The position numbers and the translations under genes are program-made. A DNA stretch of 64,000 nucleotides from Thiothrix caldifontis (GTDB lineage Bacteria; Pseudomonadota; Gammaproteobacteria; Thiotrichales; Thiotrichaceae), in assembly GCF_900107695.1 (NCBI RefSeq), contig NZ_FNQP01000005.1, forward strand, positions 161,812 through 225,811, in the 5' to 3' direction. Below are positions 1 through 9,761 of this stretch, one piece after another (position 1 is the first letter of the stretch; the number at the start of each line of letters is the position of its first letter). The notes beneath the pieces are model-generated. The model had not been told where the DNA came from, did no database searches, and saw nothing but the letters and a program-made list of their open reading frames with translations.

Positions 1-99
1 CCCGCTTGGTTACAACAACACATTGCGACGATGGACATGATCACCGCGCGTTTCCTAAAAATGCATCAGGACAAAGGCGGCGTGCTTGAATTCGCCTGA
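1..99 (+). CDS. C-terminal end of an unidentified protein (cut by window edge)
   Basis: An open frame runs from the first base to a TGA at 97-99 and gives 32 residues ending in GGVLEFA. There is no start in the window, so this is the 3' end of an upstream gene. The next gene probably begins at the TTG at 86, inside this frame, which suggests a translationally coupled operon with the DOMON-like and muramidase genes that follow. The fragment is too short to assign a family. Confidence 0.5.
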   Translation, partial: PAWLQQHIATMDMITARFLKMHQDKGGVLEFA

Positions 100-643
100 G
101 TTACCCACCGTGCTAAGCCTGCATTGCCACCCCAGCACCCTCTGCCCTGTGGTCGATGCGTTGCAGGTACAAGTAACACCCACCGATGGCGGCTTGCACC
201 TGCGTTACACTCTCAGCGGCACACTCGCCGCACTCAACATTCCCCGACCGCAAGCCCCGACCGCCACCGATGGCTTGTGGGAACACACCTGCTTTGAAAC
301 ATTCATTCGCGTGTTGGGTGAAAACCGTTATCATGAGTTCAACTTTTCGCCTTCGAGCCAATGGGCAGCGTATGCATTCAGGGCTTACCGGGAACGGCTG
401 GCATGGCAAGCGCAACAGCCGCCCGTGATCAGTACCGCAGTACGCGGCAATGAATTCGTGTTGGAAGCCTTGCTTGCCAGCGCTGATTTACCCGACAATT
501 GCACCCAACAGCCTTGGCAACTGGGGATAACGGCGGTGCTGGAAACCACCAGCGGCGAAAAGTCCTACTGGGCATTGCAGCATCCCGCCACACGCCCGGA
601 CTTCCACCATAATGACGGATTTGTACATGCAATTTGGTCTTGA
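86..643 (+). CDS. DOMON-like domain protein
   Basis: This 185-residue protein starts at a TTG that overlaps the end of the preceding gene by 14 bases. Its pattern (WEHTCFETFI near residue 65, then FNFSPSSQWAAYAF and a C-terminal HPATRPDFHHNDGF) matches small bacterial DOMON-like proteins, a beta-sandwich fold thought to bind sugar or haem. No signal peptide or membrane segment is visible, so it should be cytoplasmic. Its 3' end overlaps the downstream muramidase gene by up to 32 bases, indicating co-transcription. The molecular role is unknown; a link to cell-wall sugar recycling is only inferred from the neighbour. Confidence 0.75.
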   Translation: MNSPELPTVLSLHCHPSTLCPVVDALQVQVTPTDGGLHLRYTLSGTLAALNIPRPQAPTATDGLWEHTCFETFIRVLGENRYHEFNFSPSSQWAAYAFRAYRERLAWQAQQPPVISTAVRGNEFVLEALLASADLPDNCTQQPWQLGITAVLETTSGEKSYWALQHPATRPDFHHNDGFVHAIWS

Positions 644-1829
644 CCGCTTTCTAAACGATGCCAGCCTGCGTGCGCCCTTGCATGGCAAACGGGTTGCCCT
701 GCTCGCACACCCTGCCTCCGCCACCGCCGACTTGACCCATTCGCTTGATGCACTCGCCACGTTGCCGGACATTCACCTCAGCGCCGCCTTCGGCCCGCAA
801 CACGGCATTAAAGGCGACAAGCAAGACAATATGATGGAATCGCCCGATGTCATTGACCCGCAACACGGCATTCCGATTTTCAGCCTGTACGGGGAAGTGC
901 GCCGCCCTACACCCGCGATGATGGATACCTTTGACGTCTTGCTGGTGGATTTGCAGGATTTGGGTTGCCGTATTTACACCTTCATCACCACCCTGCGCTA
1001 TGTGCTGGAAGCTGCCGAACAACACGGCAAAAGCGTGTGGGTACTCGACCGCCCCAACCCTGCCGGTCGCCCCGTGGAAGGCTTAACCTTGCGCACCGGC
1101 TGGGAAAGTTTCGTCGGCGCAGGCGCAATGCCGATGCGTCACGGCTTAACGATGGGCGAACTGGGCTTATGGTTTATCCGCGAACTCAAGCTAACGCTCG
1201 AATACCGCGTGATCGGCATGGAAGGCTGGCAACCCAAGCAAGCACCGGGCTACGGCTGGCCCTTGGGTGAACGCGAATGGATCAACCCCAGCCCCAACGC
1301 CCCGAACCTGTCGATGGCGCGTTGTTACGCCGGAACCGTCATGCTGGAAGGCACAACCCTCTCGGAAGGACGCGGTACGACCCGCCCGTTAGAACTCTTC
1401 GGCGCACCGGATATGGATGCACGAGCAGTTATCCAAACCATGCAAGCGCTTGCCCCACACTGGTTACAGGGCTGTATCCTGCGCGAATGCTGGTTTGAAC
1501 CCACCTTTCACAAACACGCGGGCAAACTGTGTGCGGGGGTGCAAATCCACGTTGAAGCACTGCATTACGACCACGCCGCGTTCCGCCCTTGGCGCGTGCA
1601 AGCCTTGGCGTTCAAAGCGATTCGCCAGTTGTACCCCAACTACCCGCTGTGGCGGGATTTCCCCTACGAATATGAATTCGGCAAACTCGCGATTGATGTG
1701 ATCAACGGTTCACCACTGTTACGCGAATGGGTGGATGACCCGCAAGCCACCCCAGCGGATTTGGATGCGCTCACCCTGCCCGACGAACAGGCGTGGCTCA
1801 AACAGCGTGAACCGTTCCTGCTGTACTAA
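612..1829 (+). CDS. namZ: DUF1343 / NamZ-like exo-beta-N-acetylmuramidase
   Basis: This 405-residue protein belongs to the DUF1343 family, whose Bacillus member NamZ removes terminal N-acetylmuramic acid from peptidoglycan fragments. Family hallmarks are AFGPQHGIKGDKQDN near residues 60-75, DVLLVDLQDLGCRIYTF near 108-124 and LDRPNPAGRP near 145. A second in-frame ATG at 627 could be the true start, because the ATG at 612 lies inside the preceding gene. No signal peptide is visible, so the substrate would be recycled intracellular muropeptide sugars. It closes a three-gene + strand unit and meets the MgtC-like gene tail to tail with only 9 bases between. Confidence 0.85.
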   Translation: MTDLYMQFGLDRFLNDASLRAPLHGKRVALLAHPASATADLTHSLDALATLPDIHLSAAFGPQHGIKGDKQDNMMESPDVIDPQHGIPIFSLYGEVRRPTPAMMDTFDVLLVDLQDLGCRIYTFITTLRYVLEAAEQHGKSVWVLDRPNPAGRPVEGLTLRTGWESFVGAGAMPMRHGLTMGELGLWFIRELKLTLEYRVIGMEGWQPKQAPGYGWPLGEREWINPSPNAPNLSMARCYAGTVMLEGTTLSEGRGTTRPLELFGAPDMDARAVIQTMQALAPHWLQGCILRECWFEPTFHKHAGKLCAGVQIHVEALHYDHAAFRPWRVQALAFKAIRQLYPNYPLWRDFPYEYEFGKLAIDVINGSPLLREWVDDPQATPADLDALTLPDEQAWLKQREPFLLY

Positions 1830-1838
1830 TAACCCAAG

Positions 1839-3116
1839 CTATACCGCAACTGCCCACTGATACCAAGCCACCGTCATCCCTGTGGCGGCAGCCAACAACA
1901 GCGGAATACCTACCCGTAAACCCACACCCCATCCTCCAATACTGAGAGCCATCCCAGCTTTCACCAAAGAATTAACTGCCGCAGCCAACACAATACCAAA
2001 CACCGCCGTGGACGCAGTTAAGCCGTTTAAACTCATGCGTGACAATGACAGGGTGATCGCATCCACATCCGCCACTCCTGATGCAGCGGCCAACAGCAGC
2101 ACGCCCATTGCCCCGACCCAATCTTGCAGTGCCTTGCCCAGCAACATGATCGCTGCCAGCAATACCCCAAACAAGAAGGCCGTGCGCAATTCCAACGGAT
2201 TACTCAAATGCACCCGTGGTTCAGCCTGTTGGCCTTTCCCCGTAAACCAATACAGCAAAGCAGGCACATAGGTCAGCACCGCCATCAACACAACCGGCAA
2301 CCACAATAAATCAAATATCAGAGAGTTAATCAGACTCGCCACTAACAACATGCGCGGAAACATCGTGCCACAAGCCAGCAAAATTCCCGTTGCTAAGACC
2401 GGCACCAATGCAACCTCTTGCTTTGCAAGCCGCGAAAAACTTAAGGTTAAAGCCGTCGATGACACTAACCCACCGAGTAAACCCGTCAGTAATGCCCCCT
2501 TGCGTGCCCCCCCCAATTTCAGCGCAAAGTAACCCATGAAGGAAATGGCAGCAATCAACACCACCATCCACCACAGTTCATAAGGGTTTAACGCCTGCCA
2601 AGGCCCAAAGCCTTGATGCGGCAAAATTGGCAAAATCACGGCGGACATTAACAACAGCTTAGTGACCGCCCGCAACTCGCTTTCTTCCAACGCCTGTACC
2701 CAGCGGTGCAATTGCGGCTTGTAAGCTAACAGCGCCATGGTCACGACACCCGCCGCCACGGCCTCTTCTTCCCTGCCGCCAACCGCCAGTAGCCCAAACA
2801 CAAACACCAGCAAACCCGCCACCAGACTGGTGATACTGACATCTTTACCTTGATTTTCACGCAAATTAACGCCGTAAGTAAGCGCCAAGGCCAGTGCAAC
2901 GCCAACAAAGATTAAACCAATCGCTACCGTACCCAATTGCGTCCCTAGCAATGCGGTACAACCACCCAGCAACCCCAGCAAACCGTAAGTACGTACTCCC
3001 GCAACGCGCTTACCCTCGCTGGCATCACGCTGTTGCCAACCACGTTCCACCCCAATCAACAAACCAATACCCAAGGCAATCGCAAGGTGATAAAAAATAA
3101 TCGGATTGGCGCTCAT
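1839..3116 (-). CDS. MgtC/SapB family protein with DUF4010 domain
   Basis: This 425-residue integral membrane protein has an MgtC-like N-terminal half with the signature GIGLLIGVERGWQQR at residues 16-30 and RVAGVRTYGLLGLLGG. A DUF4010 half of further hydrophobic helices follows, giving around a dozen predicted membrane spans. MgtC proteins are linked to magnesium limitation and membrane potential in other bacteria; the exact function of the DUF4010 fusion is not known. The start ATG overlaps the stop of the upstream lytic transglycosylase (ATGA), so the two are translated together. I see no magnesium riboswitch upstream. Confidence 0.85.
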   Translation of the reverse strand: MSANPIIFYHLAIALGIGLLIGVERGWQQRDASEGKRVAGVRTYGLLGLLGGCTALLGTQLGTVAIGLIFVGVALALALTYGVNLRENQGKDVSITSLVAGLLVFVFGLLAVGGREEEAVAAGVVTMALLAYKPQLHRWVQALEESELRAVTKLLLMSAVILPILPHQGFGPWQALNPYELWWMVVLIAAISFMGYFALKLGGARKGALLTGLLGGLVSSTALTLSFSRLAKQEVALVPVLATGILLACGTMFPRMLLVASLINSLIFDLLWLPVVLMAVLTYVPALLYWFTGKGQQAEPRVHLSNPLELRTAFLFGVLLAAIMLLGKALQDWVGAMGVLLLAAASGVADVDAITLSLSRMSLNGLTASTAVFGIVLAAAVNSLVKAGMALSIGGWGVGLRVGIPLLLAAATGMTVAWYQWAVAV

Positions 3117-3937
3117 CGTGAATGCTCAGCCTTGATCAGTTGTGCGATATTCCACAAACTTGGCACGTATTCCACTGCTGCTTTCAGCGATCTATCACCC
3201 GGCTGTTCAAGGTGTTGTGCATGGAGAGCTTGGTAAAAATTGGCAAAACTCAACGCCACCCCACGCCTTTCCATGTCAGCCAACAAGCGTTTGACATTGC
3301 CAGCTCCCCAGTTATACGCAGTAAACGTCAGCAGCCACGCATCGCTTTCCGCGAACCCCGCCACCTTCGCAAAATAGAAATGGTAGCGGTGTAAATGGGC
3401 TTGTGCCGCTTGGGTACTCAAGGTGGCATCCGAGCGTAATTTGTTGATGCCCGTGGTTTTTAGCTTGTCGCTGATATAATCCAAGGTCTGAATTTCTTTC
3501 AACACCTCTGGGGTCAATTGCCAGTAACCGTAATCGGCGGATTTTCTACCTTTTTTGCCATGCCACTGCGATTCCAGATATGCAATCAGCAAAATGCTAT
3601 CCGGCATTCCCTGCAAATCGACGTTTTTCGCAAACGGATACGAGCGGACAAAGGCATCCAAGTAATCATTGTGACCGTTATCATCACGCCACTGAATTTT
3701 GTTGCGCACGTGTTCTGCTACCTGCAAGAACGTGGTTTTACCTTCGCCATGCAATGCATTGCTCAGAAAAAACGCGAACAAATCGTAATGCTTATCCGCC
3801 AGCTGTCCGATGGAAGATTCGGCGGGTACTTGGTAGGCCACTTTGTGCCATGCGGGGGTTTCCGCCTGTGAAGTGGCATTCAGCGAAAGGATTGTGAATA
3901 GCAGTAAGGCAATAACAGTCCGTATTGAGGATGACAT
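3113..3937 (-). CDS. Lytic transglycosylase-like protein (SLT fold)
   Basis: About 274 residues from the ATG at 3937. The frame extends 17 codons further, but only from here does a clean signal peptide follow (SIRTVIALLLFTILSLNATSQA). The SLT-type core has a catalytic-Glu candidate in AYLESQWHG (about residue 122), then DYGYWQLTPEV and AYNWGAGNVKR, the usual transglycosylase blocks. It should be periplasmic and cleave peptidoglycan glycan strands. The order of motifs resembles MltD/MltF-type enzymes, but there is no LysM or SBP domain. The stop codon overlaps the start of the MgtC-like gene by four bases. Confidence 0.75.
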   Translation of the reverse strand: MSSSIRTVIALLLFTILSLNATSQAETPAWHKVAYQVPAESSIGQLADKHYDLFAFFLSNALHGEGKTTFLQVAEHVRNKIQWRDDNGHNDYLDAFVRSYPFAKNVDLQGMPDSILLIAYLESQWHGKKGRKSADYGYWQLTPEVLKEIQTLDYISDKLKTTGINKLRSDATLSTQAAQAHLHRYHFYFAKVAGFAESDAWLLTFTAYNWGAGNVKRLLADMERRGVALSFANFYQALHAQHLEQPGDRSLKAAVEYVPSLWNIAQLIKAEHSR

Positions 3938-4013
3938 AAACAATCCATTTTGCAAAAGAAAGAATGAGCCTATTTTAGCGAGACTCATTCCCTCTGCATG
4001 GATTATTTTTGGC

Positions 4014-5378
4014 TTATTTCATCGTCACCATTTCTTCGGCACTAACGGGGTGAATCGCGATGGTATCGTCAAAGTCCTGCTTGGTTGCACCCATGCGGAT
4101 AGCAACCGCGAAACCTTGCATCATTTCATCTACCCCCAAACCAATGGCATGGCAACCAACGATCTTTTCGTCTTCGCCCACCACGACCAGCTTCATCGCG
4201 GTTTTGGCTTTGTGCTTGACGAAGGAATAATACATCGGGGTGAATTCGGTGCTGTACACCTTCACCGCATCGCCGTATTTTTCCCGTGCGGCTTCTTCCG
4301 ACAAACCAATCGTGCCAATCGGCGGATGCGTGAACATCACGGTTGGAATCAGGCTGTAATCGACCTTGCGGTCTTTCATGCCACCGAATAAACGATCACC
4401 GAGGCGACGACCAGCCGCAATTGCTACCGGAGTCAGTTGCACCCCGCGCTTATTGATAATGTCACCAATCGCGTAAACACCGGGAACGCTGGTTTCCTGA
4501 TACTCGTTTACGTCGATGAAACCACCGGGCGCAAGCGCCAGACCGATGTTTTCCAAACCAATGTCGTCGGTATTGGTCTTGCGCCCAATCGCCCACAACA
4601 ACTGATCCAGATCAGCCAACACACTGCCGTCGGTGTAATTCACGGTAAGTTTACCGTCGGCTTGTTTTTCCACACTGGCAATTTTCGCCGTGTCGTTGAA
4701 CACAATGCCATCATGTTCCATTTGCGTGCGCAGCGTTTTCTGCATCAGGCTATCGAAACCGATCAACACGGGGAAACCTTGGTGCAACATGTGCGTTTCT
4801 GAGCCAAGTGCATTCAACACACCGGCCAATTCCAGCGCAATGTAACCGCCGCCAACAACCGCGACTTTCGCAGGCTGTTCATCCAGTTCAAAAAAGCCGT
4901 CAGAGGTGATGCCGTATTCCGCACCGGGAATATCCGTTGGCACAATCGGGCGACCACCCGTGGAAATCACAATGTGGTCAGCAGTATAGGTTTCACCACC
5001 GACGTCCAACGTCTTGGCATCAACAAAACGCGCTTGCCCCTGGATCAGGTCAATGCCTGCTTCGGACAAAAAGCTATCCATGTACCAATCGGTAATGCCA
5101 CCGATCATGTTATCGCGCTTGTTGACCAACGTTGCCCAGTTCAATTTACCGGGCGTTGTCGCAAAACCGTAATCTTGCGCGTCGTGTTGGGCATGAGCCA
5201 GATTTGCAGCAAACCACATCACTTTTTTGGGAACGCAGCCACGGTTGACGCACGTACCGCCGAGGTCATCATTGACTTCCACGACTGCGCACTTCGCGCC
5301 ATGTTTCGCAGCCTTTTCGACCACTGACAAACCACCGCTGCCTGCGCCGATGGCGATTAAATCGTAATGTTGGCTCAT
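4014..5378 (-). CDS. gor: Glutathione-disulfide reductase
   Basis: A 454-residue flavoprotein disulfide reductase. It has the FAD-binding IGAGSGGL at residues 10-17, the redox-active disulfide [13 protein letters not shown] (Cys43 and Cys48), a second dinucleotide site [13 protein letters not shown] near 172 for NADPH, and the C-terminal HPVSAEEMV that supplies the active-site His-Glu pair. It reduces oxidised glutathione with NADPH in the cytoplasm. It lies 13 bases downstream of the peroxiredoxin-glutaredoxin fusion gene, so one transcript would make both the peroxidase and the enzyme that regenerates its reductant. Confidence 0.95.
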   Translation of the reverse strand: MSQHYDLIAIGAGSGGLSVVEKAAKHGAKCAVVEVNDDLGGTCVNRGCVPKKVMWFAANLAHAQHDAQDYGFATTPGKLNWATLVNKRDNMIGGITDWYMDSFLSEAGIDLIQGQARFVDAKTLDVGGETYTADHIVISTGGRPIVPTDIPGAEYGITSDGFFELDEQPAKVAVVGGGYIALELAGVLNALGSETHMLHQGFPVLIGFDSLMQKTLRTQMEHDGIVFNDTAKIASVEKQADGKLTVNYTDGSVLADLDQLLWAIGRKTNTDDIGLENIGLALAPGGFIDVNEYQETSVPGVYAIGDIINKRGVQLTPVAIAAGRRLGDRLFGGMKDRKVDYSLIPTVMFTHPPIGTIGLSEEAAREKYGDAVKVYSTEFTPMYYSFVKHKAKTAMKLVVVGEDEKIVGCHAIGLGVDEMMQGFAVAIRMGATKQDFDDTIAIHPVSAEEMVTMK

Positions 5379-5391
5379 GCCCTACTCCTTC

Positions 5392-6126
5392 TTAGCGTGC
5401 TTGCAACCAAGCTTCCAATTTGTCAGAACCGCCAATCAGTTCACCGTTAATGAACACTTGCGGAACCATATCCACACCAGCGATAGCACGCAGGCTGCGG
5501 TTGGTATAATCACGGTTCAATTCCAGTTCGTCAAAGTCAATTTCTGCATCGTGCAACATGCCTTTGGCTTTCGCACAGAATGGGCAACCTTGACGGGTGA
5601 ATACGGTAACATCCAGTGGTGCTTTGGCATTCGGTGCGATGTAAGCCAGCATGGTATCCGCATCGGAAACTTCAAACGGGTCACCCGGTTTGTTTGGCTC
5701 AACGAACATTTTTTCCACCACGCCATCTTTCACCAGCATGGAATAACGCCATGAACGCTTGCCGAAACCGAGGTCGTTTTTGTCAACCAGCAAACCCATG
5801 CCATCCGTGAAGTCGCCGTTGCCATCAGGAATGAAGGTGATTTTGTCGGCTTTCTGGTCAACTTTCCACTCGTTCATCACAAAGGTGTCGTTAACCGACA
5901 TGCAAACGATTTCATCTACGCCCAGCTTTTTGAAGGTATCTGCCAACTGGTTGTAACGTGGCACGTGGGTAGAAGAGCAAGTCGGGGTGAATGCACCCGG
6001 CAGTGAGAACACGATGACAGTTTTTCCCTTGAATACGTCGTCAGTCGTGACATCGACCCACTCATGATTTTGACGGGTACGGAATGTCACGTTAGGGACG
6101 CGCTGGCCTTCTTTATTTTCAAACAT
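5392..6126 (-). CDS. Hybrid peroxiredoxin-glutaredoxin (glutathione-dependent peroxidase)
   Basis: This 244-residue fusion has an AhpE/Prx5-type peroxiredoxin at residues 1-165, with peroxidatic Cys50 in [11 protein letters not shown], followed by a glutaredoxin with the dithiol CPFC at 181-184 and the [14 protein letters not shown] segment that binds glutathione. This is the PGdx type known from Haemophilus, which reduces hydroperoxides with glutathione. Glutathione reductase follows 13 bases downstream. The start has a strong Shine-Dalgarno (AAGGAGAATCCC on the minus strand). Oxidative-stress control is likely, but no convincing OxyR box was found. Confidence 0.95.
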   Translation of the reverse strand: MFENKEGQRVPNVTFRTRQNHEWVDVTTDDVFKGKTVIVFSLPGAFTPTCSSTHVPRYNQLADTFKKLGVDEIVCMSVNDTFVMNEWKVDQKADKITFIPDGNGDFTDGMGLLVDKNDLGFGKRSWRYSMLVKDGVVEKMFVEPNKPGDPFEVSDADTMLAYIAPNAKAPLDVTVFTRQGCPFCAKAKGMLHDAEIDFDELELNRDYTNRSLRAIAGVDMVPQVFINGELIGGSDKLEAWLQAR

Positions 6127-6198
6127 GGGATTCTCCTTCTGAGAAAAAACAATTTAACTAATCTTTAACAATCTATAAAATTGATTGGAATGGGCACA

Positions 6199-6227
6199 GT
6201 ATAAGCAGATCATAATACATTTCATAA
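6199..6227 (-). promoter_or_regulatory. Weak candidate promoter for the peroxiredoxin-gor operon
   Basis: On the minus strand a TATACT hexamer (6204-6199) lies 17 bases after TTATGA (6227-6222), upstream of the peroxiredoxin start at 6126. The -10 is good and the -35 is poor. The AT-rich 6127-6245 gap is the only place for a promoter of this operon. Confidence 0.3.
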
Positions 6228-6344
6228 TGGATTGTTTCTAATATCATGTTCTGTTTATTCGATGAAGGTGATCAATACTGTTCATCGCCATGCGGACAAA
6301 TTATCATGCGCCTCAACCTAATGATTACAATGACAGGGCACATC

Positions 6345-7442
6345 ATGAAACACATTGTCGTCGACATCACTGCGCACGGCTTCGGTCATGTAGCACAAAC
6401 GGCTGCTGTATTAAATGCACTCGATGGCAGCAACATCCGCTTCACTATCCGCTCCAGTGCTGCCGAAACCGTGCTGCGCGAACGTATTCGCCATCCCTTC
6501 ACCTTGATTCCTTACCAACAAGATACAGGCATGTTAATGCACGATGCGCTGCGGGTAGATGCTGCTGCCAGTATGCGCTGGTATGCGGATTTCCACGCCA
6601 CCTATTCCACCCGCAAAACCCAGGCCGCCGTTGAGCTAGAGAGACTGCAACCTGACTTGCTGTTTGCCAATGTTCCCTACTTGAGCTTGGATGCGGCTGG
6701 GGAGCTAGGAACCCCCGCTATTGCGCTGTGCTCCCTCAACTGGGCAGACGTGTTCCACAGCTATTGCAACGCATTACCGGGCGCGGACAAAATTCGCGAC
6801 CAAATCCTCCATGCCTATGCGCAAGCTGAGATCTTTTTGCAACCCACCCCTTCGATGGATATGCACACCATGCTGCATACGCACCCCATTGCACCGATTG
6901 CTGCTATCGGTCAGCGTAAGCCTGAGTGGTTAAGGGAAGCTTCCGGGATGCCCGCTCACACCCGTTTCGTGCTGGTCGCATTGGGTGGTTTGGGCATGGA
7001 ATACCCCTTAGCGCATTGGCCGCAGTTACCCGATGTGTGCTGGATTTTTCCCGATACTGCACTAACACAAGCACGCGCTGATTTTATTCCGGCCTCGCTG
7101 TTTGGCTTGGATTATGTGGATTTACTCGCGTCTTGTGATGTTGTCATGACCAAAACCGGCTACGGCACGCAAACAGAAGCGGTAGTGAATCAAGTGCCAA
7201 CCCTGTGCATTACCCGTCACGGTTGGCCAGAAGAACCCAATCTACCCCACTGGCACACGCAACACGGCGAAGTCAGTTTCACCGATTGGCGCACCATTCA
7301 AGCCGGTGATTTCGGCAAGCACATTACCGCATTACTCGAAACAACTTGGCATAAGCCATTCGTTGTGCCTACGGGGGCACGCGATGCAGCGGCGGTGTTA
7401 CAACAACAAATATCCCCAATGCCCGCGACAGTTCTTGTGTAA
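6345..7442 (+). CDS. Glycosyltransferase-like protein (MurG/arabinokinase-N fold)
   Basis: About 365 residues from the ATG at 6345. The frame is open further upstream, but the protein proper begins with KHIVVDITAHGFGH, the usual N-terminal strand-loop-helix of GT-B glycosyltransferase-like proteins. A C-terminal CDVVMTKTGYGTQTEAV block resembles the sugar-nucleotide-binding part of MurG and of the N-terminal domain of L-arabinokinases. No membrane segment is visible. The acceptor and donor cannot be told from sequence. It stands alone, divergent from the peroxiredoxin operon, and a small conserved gene follows 56 bases later. Confidence 0.6.
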   Translation: MKHIVVDITAHGFGHVAQTAAVLNALDGSNIRFTIRSSAAETVLRERIRHPFTLIPYQQDTGMLMHDALRVDAAASMRWYADFHATYSTRKTQAAVELERLQPDLLFANVPYLSLDAAGELGTPAIALCSLNWADVFHSYCNALPGADKIRDQILHAYAQAEIFLQPTPSMDMHTMLHTHPIAPIAAIGQRKPEWLREASGMPAHTRFVLVALGGLGMEYPLAHWPQLPDVCWIFPDTALTQARADFIPASLFGLDYVDLLASCDVVMTKTGYGTQTEAVVNQVPTLCITRHGWPEEPNLPHWHTQHGEVSFTDWRTIQAGDFGKHITALLETTWHKPFVVPTGARDAAAVLQQQISPMPATVLV

Positions 7443-7498
7443 GCGGCTATATTGGTTTAATTAAATACCTTAAATTTCCATCACAAGAGGAGTGAGCT

Positions 7499-7732
7499 AT
7501 GCAAGACGGTATTATACAAGACAGTATGAAAGGCATTGCTAATATTGCCGACAACCCTTACAAGCACTTACAAAAAATTGCGGGGGAACTGGATAACTAC
7601 GATACCCGTGACAAGATTGACCGGGTACTGGATGAGCTGGATTTTATCCACGAATTAATTGATCCAGAAGCGCAGTCGATGGTGTCACAAGTGACCAAAA
7701 CGTTGATGGAACGTTACCGTGCACTGGCTTAA
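7499..7732 (+). CDS. Small acidic helical protein of unknown function
   Basis: A 77-residue protein with a clear ribosome site (GAGGAGTGAGCT before the ATG). It is rich in Asp, Glu and Lys with amphipathic helical periodicity (DKIDRVLDELDFIHELIDPE) and has no membrane segment or cysteine. I do not recognise a family. It is flanked by the glycosyltransferase-like gene upstream and by a hairpin that could be its terminator downstream. Confidence 0.7.
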   Translation: MQDGIIQDSMKGIANIADNPYKHLQKIAGELDNYDTRDKIDRVLDELDFIHELIDPEAQSMVSQVTKTLMERYRALA

Positions 7733-7754
7733 TTATTTTCAACAAAAAACTTTA

Positions 7755-7780
7755 TCTATTAATAAATAGATATTTTTTTA
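7755..7780 (+). terminator. AT-rich hairpin with T-tract
   Basis: ATCTATT and AATAGAT form a perfect 7-bp stem with a 4-base loop, followed by a run of seven T, 22 bases after the stop of the small gene. The stem is A/T-rich and therefore weak, so termination is plausible but not certain. Confidence 0.4.
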
Positions 7781-7838
7781 TTGACCACTAGTGGCTTCTT
7801 GCTTAAAAGGTTTGCTTTGAGCAAAGAGTGTCCACCTC

Positions 7839-8591
7839 ATGAGAAAAACTATCCCCCGCGCCGTCAGCGTGTCGCTGGCGTGTGCTTCGCTAATACTGGC
7901 AACTGCCACCCTCAACCTCTCCTATGCCGCAGGCTGCCAAACCCTCAGCAGCGATAATTTGCAGGCCAGAGCCCGTGCATATAAGCCATTGATTCACAAT
8001 GCCGCTATTCAACACGGTGTGAGTTCCAGTTTGGTGAAAGCAGTGATTACAGTAGAAAGCTGCTTTCGCCCCAAAGCGCGTGGCTCGCTGGGGGAAAAAG
8101 GTTTGATGCAACTCATGCCTGCAACCGCACGCCGTTTCAATATTCGCAATGGGTATAACGCTCAGCAAAATATCCACGGCGGCACCCGTTATCTCGGTTA
8201 TTTGCAGCAACGTTACGGCGGTGATTTACCGCGCATGGTCGCCGCTTATAACGCGGGCGAAGGCCGTATTAAACCCGGTGGGCGTATTCCCAATAAAGCG
8301 TATGTGAGTAAAGTGATGCAAGCGTACCGCAAGTTTTCCGGCAAAAGCGGCAGTGCCGATGTAAGCGTGAAACAAGCCACTTTCAAGAACCCTGAAAAAT
8401 CAGCCACTAAGCTGGTTAGTCACGAATTGCCTTGGGCTGATTTGCATACAGGCACGTATCAGGTAAAAGCGGGGGATACTGTATACGAGGCGATGCGCCA
8501 AACTGGCGTGCCAGTCAAAAAGTTAGTGCGTTTGAATAACCTGTCCGCGCCTTACACCATCAAGGCGGGACAGGTATTGCGGCTAAATTAA
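7839..8591 (+). CDS. Lytic transglycosylase with C-terminal LysM
   Basis: A 250-residue secreted enzyme. The signal peptide covers residues 1-31 (cleavage near SYAAG). The SLT catalytic domain has Glu73 in ITVESCF, then GEKGLMQLMPATARRFN and MVAAYNAGEGR, the classic motifs of Slt/MltC-type transglycosylases. One LysM repeat at about 205-249 (YQVKAGDTVYEAM, ending GQVLRLN) anchors it to peptidoglycan. It cleaves the MurNAc-GlcNAc bond to give 1,6-anhydro products. It meets the PPK2 gene tail to tail with 3 bases between. Confidence 0.9.
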   Translation: MRKTIPRAVSVSLACASLILATATLNLSYAAGCQTLSSDNLQARARAYKPLIHNAAIQHGVSSSLVKAVITVESCFRPKARGSLGEKGLMQLMPATARRFNIRNGYNAQQNIHGGTRYLGYLQQRYGGDLPRMVAAYNAGEGRIKPGGRIPNKAYVSKVMQAYRKFSGKSGSADVSVKQATFKNPEKSATKLVSHELPWADLHTGTYQVKAGDTVYEAMRQTGVPVKKLVRLNNLSAPYTIKAGQVLRLN

Positions 8592-8594
8592 GCG

Positions 8595-9683
8595 TTAGCT
8601 GTTGTTGCCGCCAAAGCTGGCTCGCCCAACGATCAGCGGGTCAGCTTGGTTGATGTTGCGTACATCTTTGCCTTTGTAGTCCATTTTGTTCAGCACATAA
8701 CGCATGGCGTTGAGACGCGCCCGCTTTTTGCAGTCTGACTTAATGATGATCCACGGGCATTCGGAGGTGTCGGTGTGAAAGAACATCGCTTCTTTAGCCT
8801 TGCTGTATTCATCCCATTTTTCGAGGGAGGCTAAGTCAATCGGGCTAAGTTTCCATTGTTTGAGTGGGTGAATTTCACGCTCTTTAAAGCGACGGCGTTG
8901 CTCTTTGCGGCTTACCGAGAACCAGAATTTAATCAAGTGAACCCCACTATTAACCAAATGGCGTTCCAATTCTGGGGCTTGACGCATGAACGCAAGGTAT
9001 TCCGCTTCATTACAAAAGCCCATAACACGTTCAACACCGGCACGGTTGTACCAAGAGCGATCCATCAACACGATTTCACCGGCAGACGGCAAATGTTGGA
9101 TATAACGCTGGAAATACCATTGCCCGCGTTCCATTTCAGTGGGTTTTTCCAGTGCCACTACGCGAGCACCCCGTGGATTGAGGTGTTCCATGAACCGTTT
9201 GATGGTTCCGCCCTTACCGGCAGCATCGCGGCCTTCAAACAAAATTACCACCCGTTGCCCGGTTTCGCGTACCCATGCTTGCAGTTTGAGTAATTCGACT
9301 TGTAGGTGGTATTTTTGTTTTTCGTAAGCCTTGCGTGACAGGCGATTTTTGTAAGGGTAAACCGCCGAGCGCCAGTCATCGACTAATTCATCATCGGGGC
9401 TGACTGGCATTCTGGCTTCGTATTTTTGCCAGCGTAACAGGGCGGCTTTGAGGGCGGCGGCATCATCTGGCGATGCACCTTCTAAAATCGACTCCAGTGC
9501 TTTGAAGGCGGCGGCGCTATCGGTTGGTCTAGGGTCGGTGTGTTCCAAAATGTCTTCGGCAGCACTGATTTGGGCATCTTGCGCTTCCGCACTGGCTTGC
9601 AGCACAACAAACGTTTCCACCGCTTCGGCGGTAATCGGGTCAGTTTCCATCGGTTCGGTTGCGTTAATTTGCTCTTTATCCAT
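8595..9683 (-). CDS. ppk2: Polyphosphate kinase 2 family protein
   Basis: The best start is the ATG at 9683, preceded by GTGGAGTGCCTA; the frame is open to 9758 with weaker starts. The protein has an acidic, low-complexity N-terminal tail of roughly 75 residues and then the PPK2 domain: Walker A GRDAAGKGG, the lid region around PRGARVVALEKPTEMERGQW and Walker B DRSWYNRAGVERVMG. Such enzymes transfer phosphate between polyphosphate and nucleoside di- or monophosphates. A single PPK2 domain points to class I, but the nucleotide preference cannot be read. The acidic tail is longer than in typical members. Confidence 0.9.
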   Translation of the reverse strand: MDKEQINATEPMETDPITAEAVETFVVLQASAEAQDAQISAAEDILEHTDPRPTDSAAAFKALESILEGASPDDAAALKAALLRWQKYEARMPVSPDDELVDDWRSAVYPYKNRLSRKAYEKQKYHLQVELLKLQAWVRETGQRVVILFEGRDAAGKGGTIKRFMEHLNPRGARVVALEKPTEMERGQWYFQRYIQHLPSAGEIVLMDRSWYNRAGVERVMGFCNEAEYLAFMRQAPELERHLVNSGVHLIKFWFSVSRKEQRRRFKEREIHPLKQWKLSPIDLASLEKWDEYSKAKEAMFFHTDTSECPWIIIKSDCKKRARLNAMRYVLNKMDYKGKDVRNINQADPLIVGRASFGGNNS

Positions 9684-9761
9684 TAGGCACTCCACATTTT
9701 TTTCATCAAATTTTAACTTTTCCATGTTAGCAAACCTAGGGCAAACAATTGCTGACAAATA

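Noticed and set aside
6127..6245. OxyR-type box upstream of the peroxiredoxin gene
   Set aside because: Only scattered ATAG/CTAT-like pieces were found, without the required spacing.
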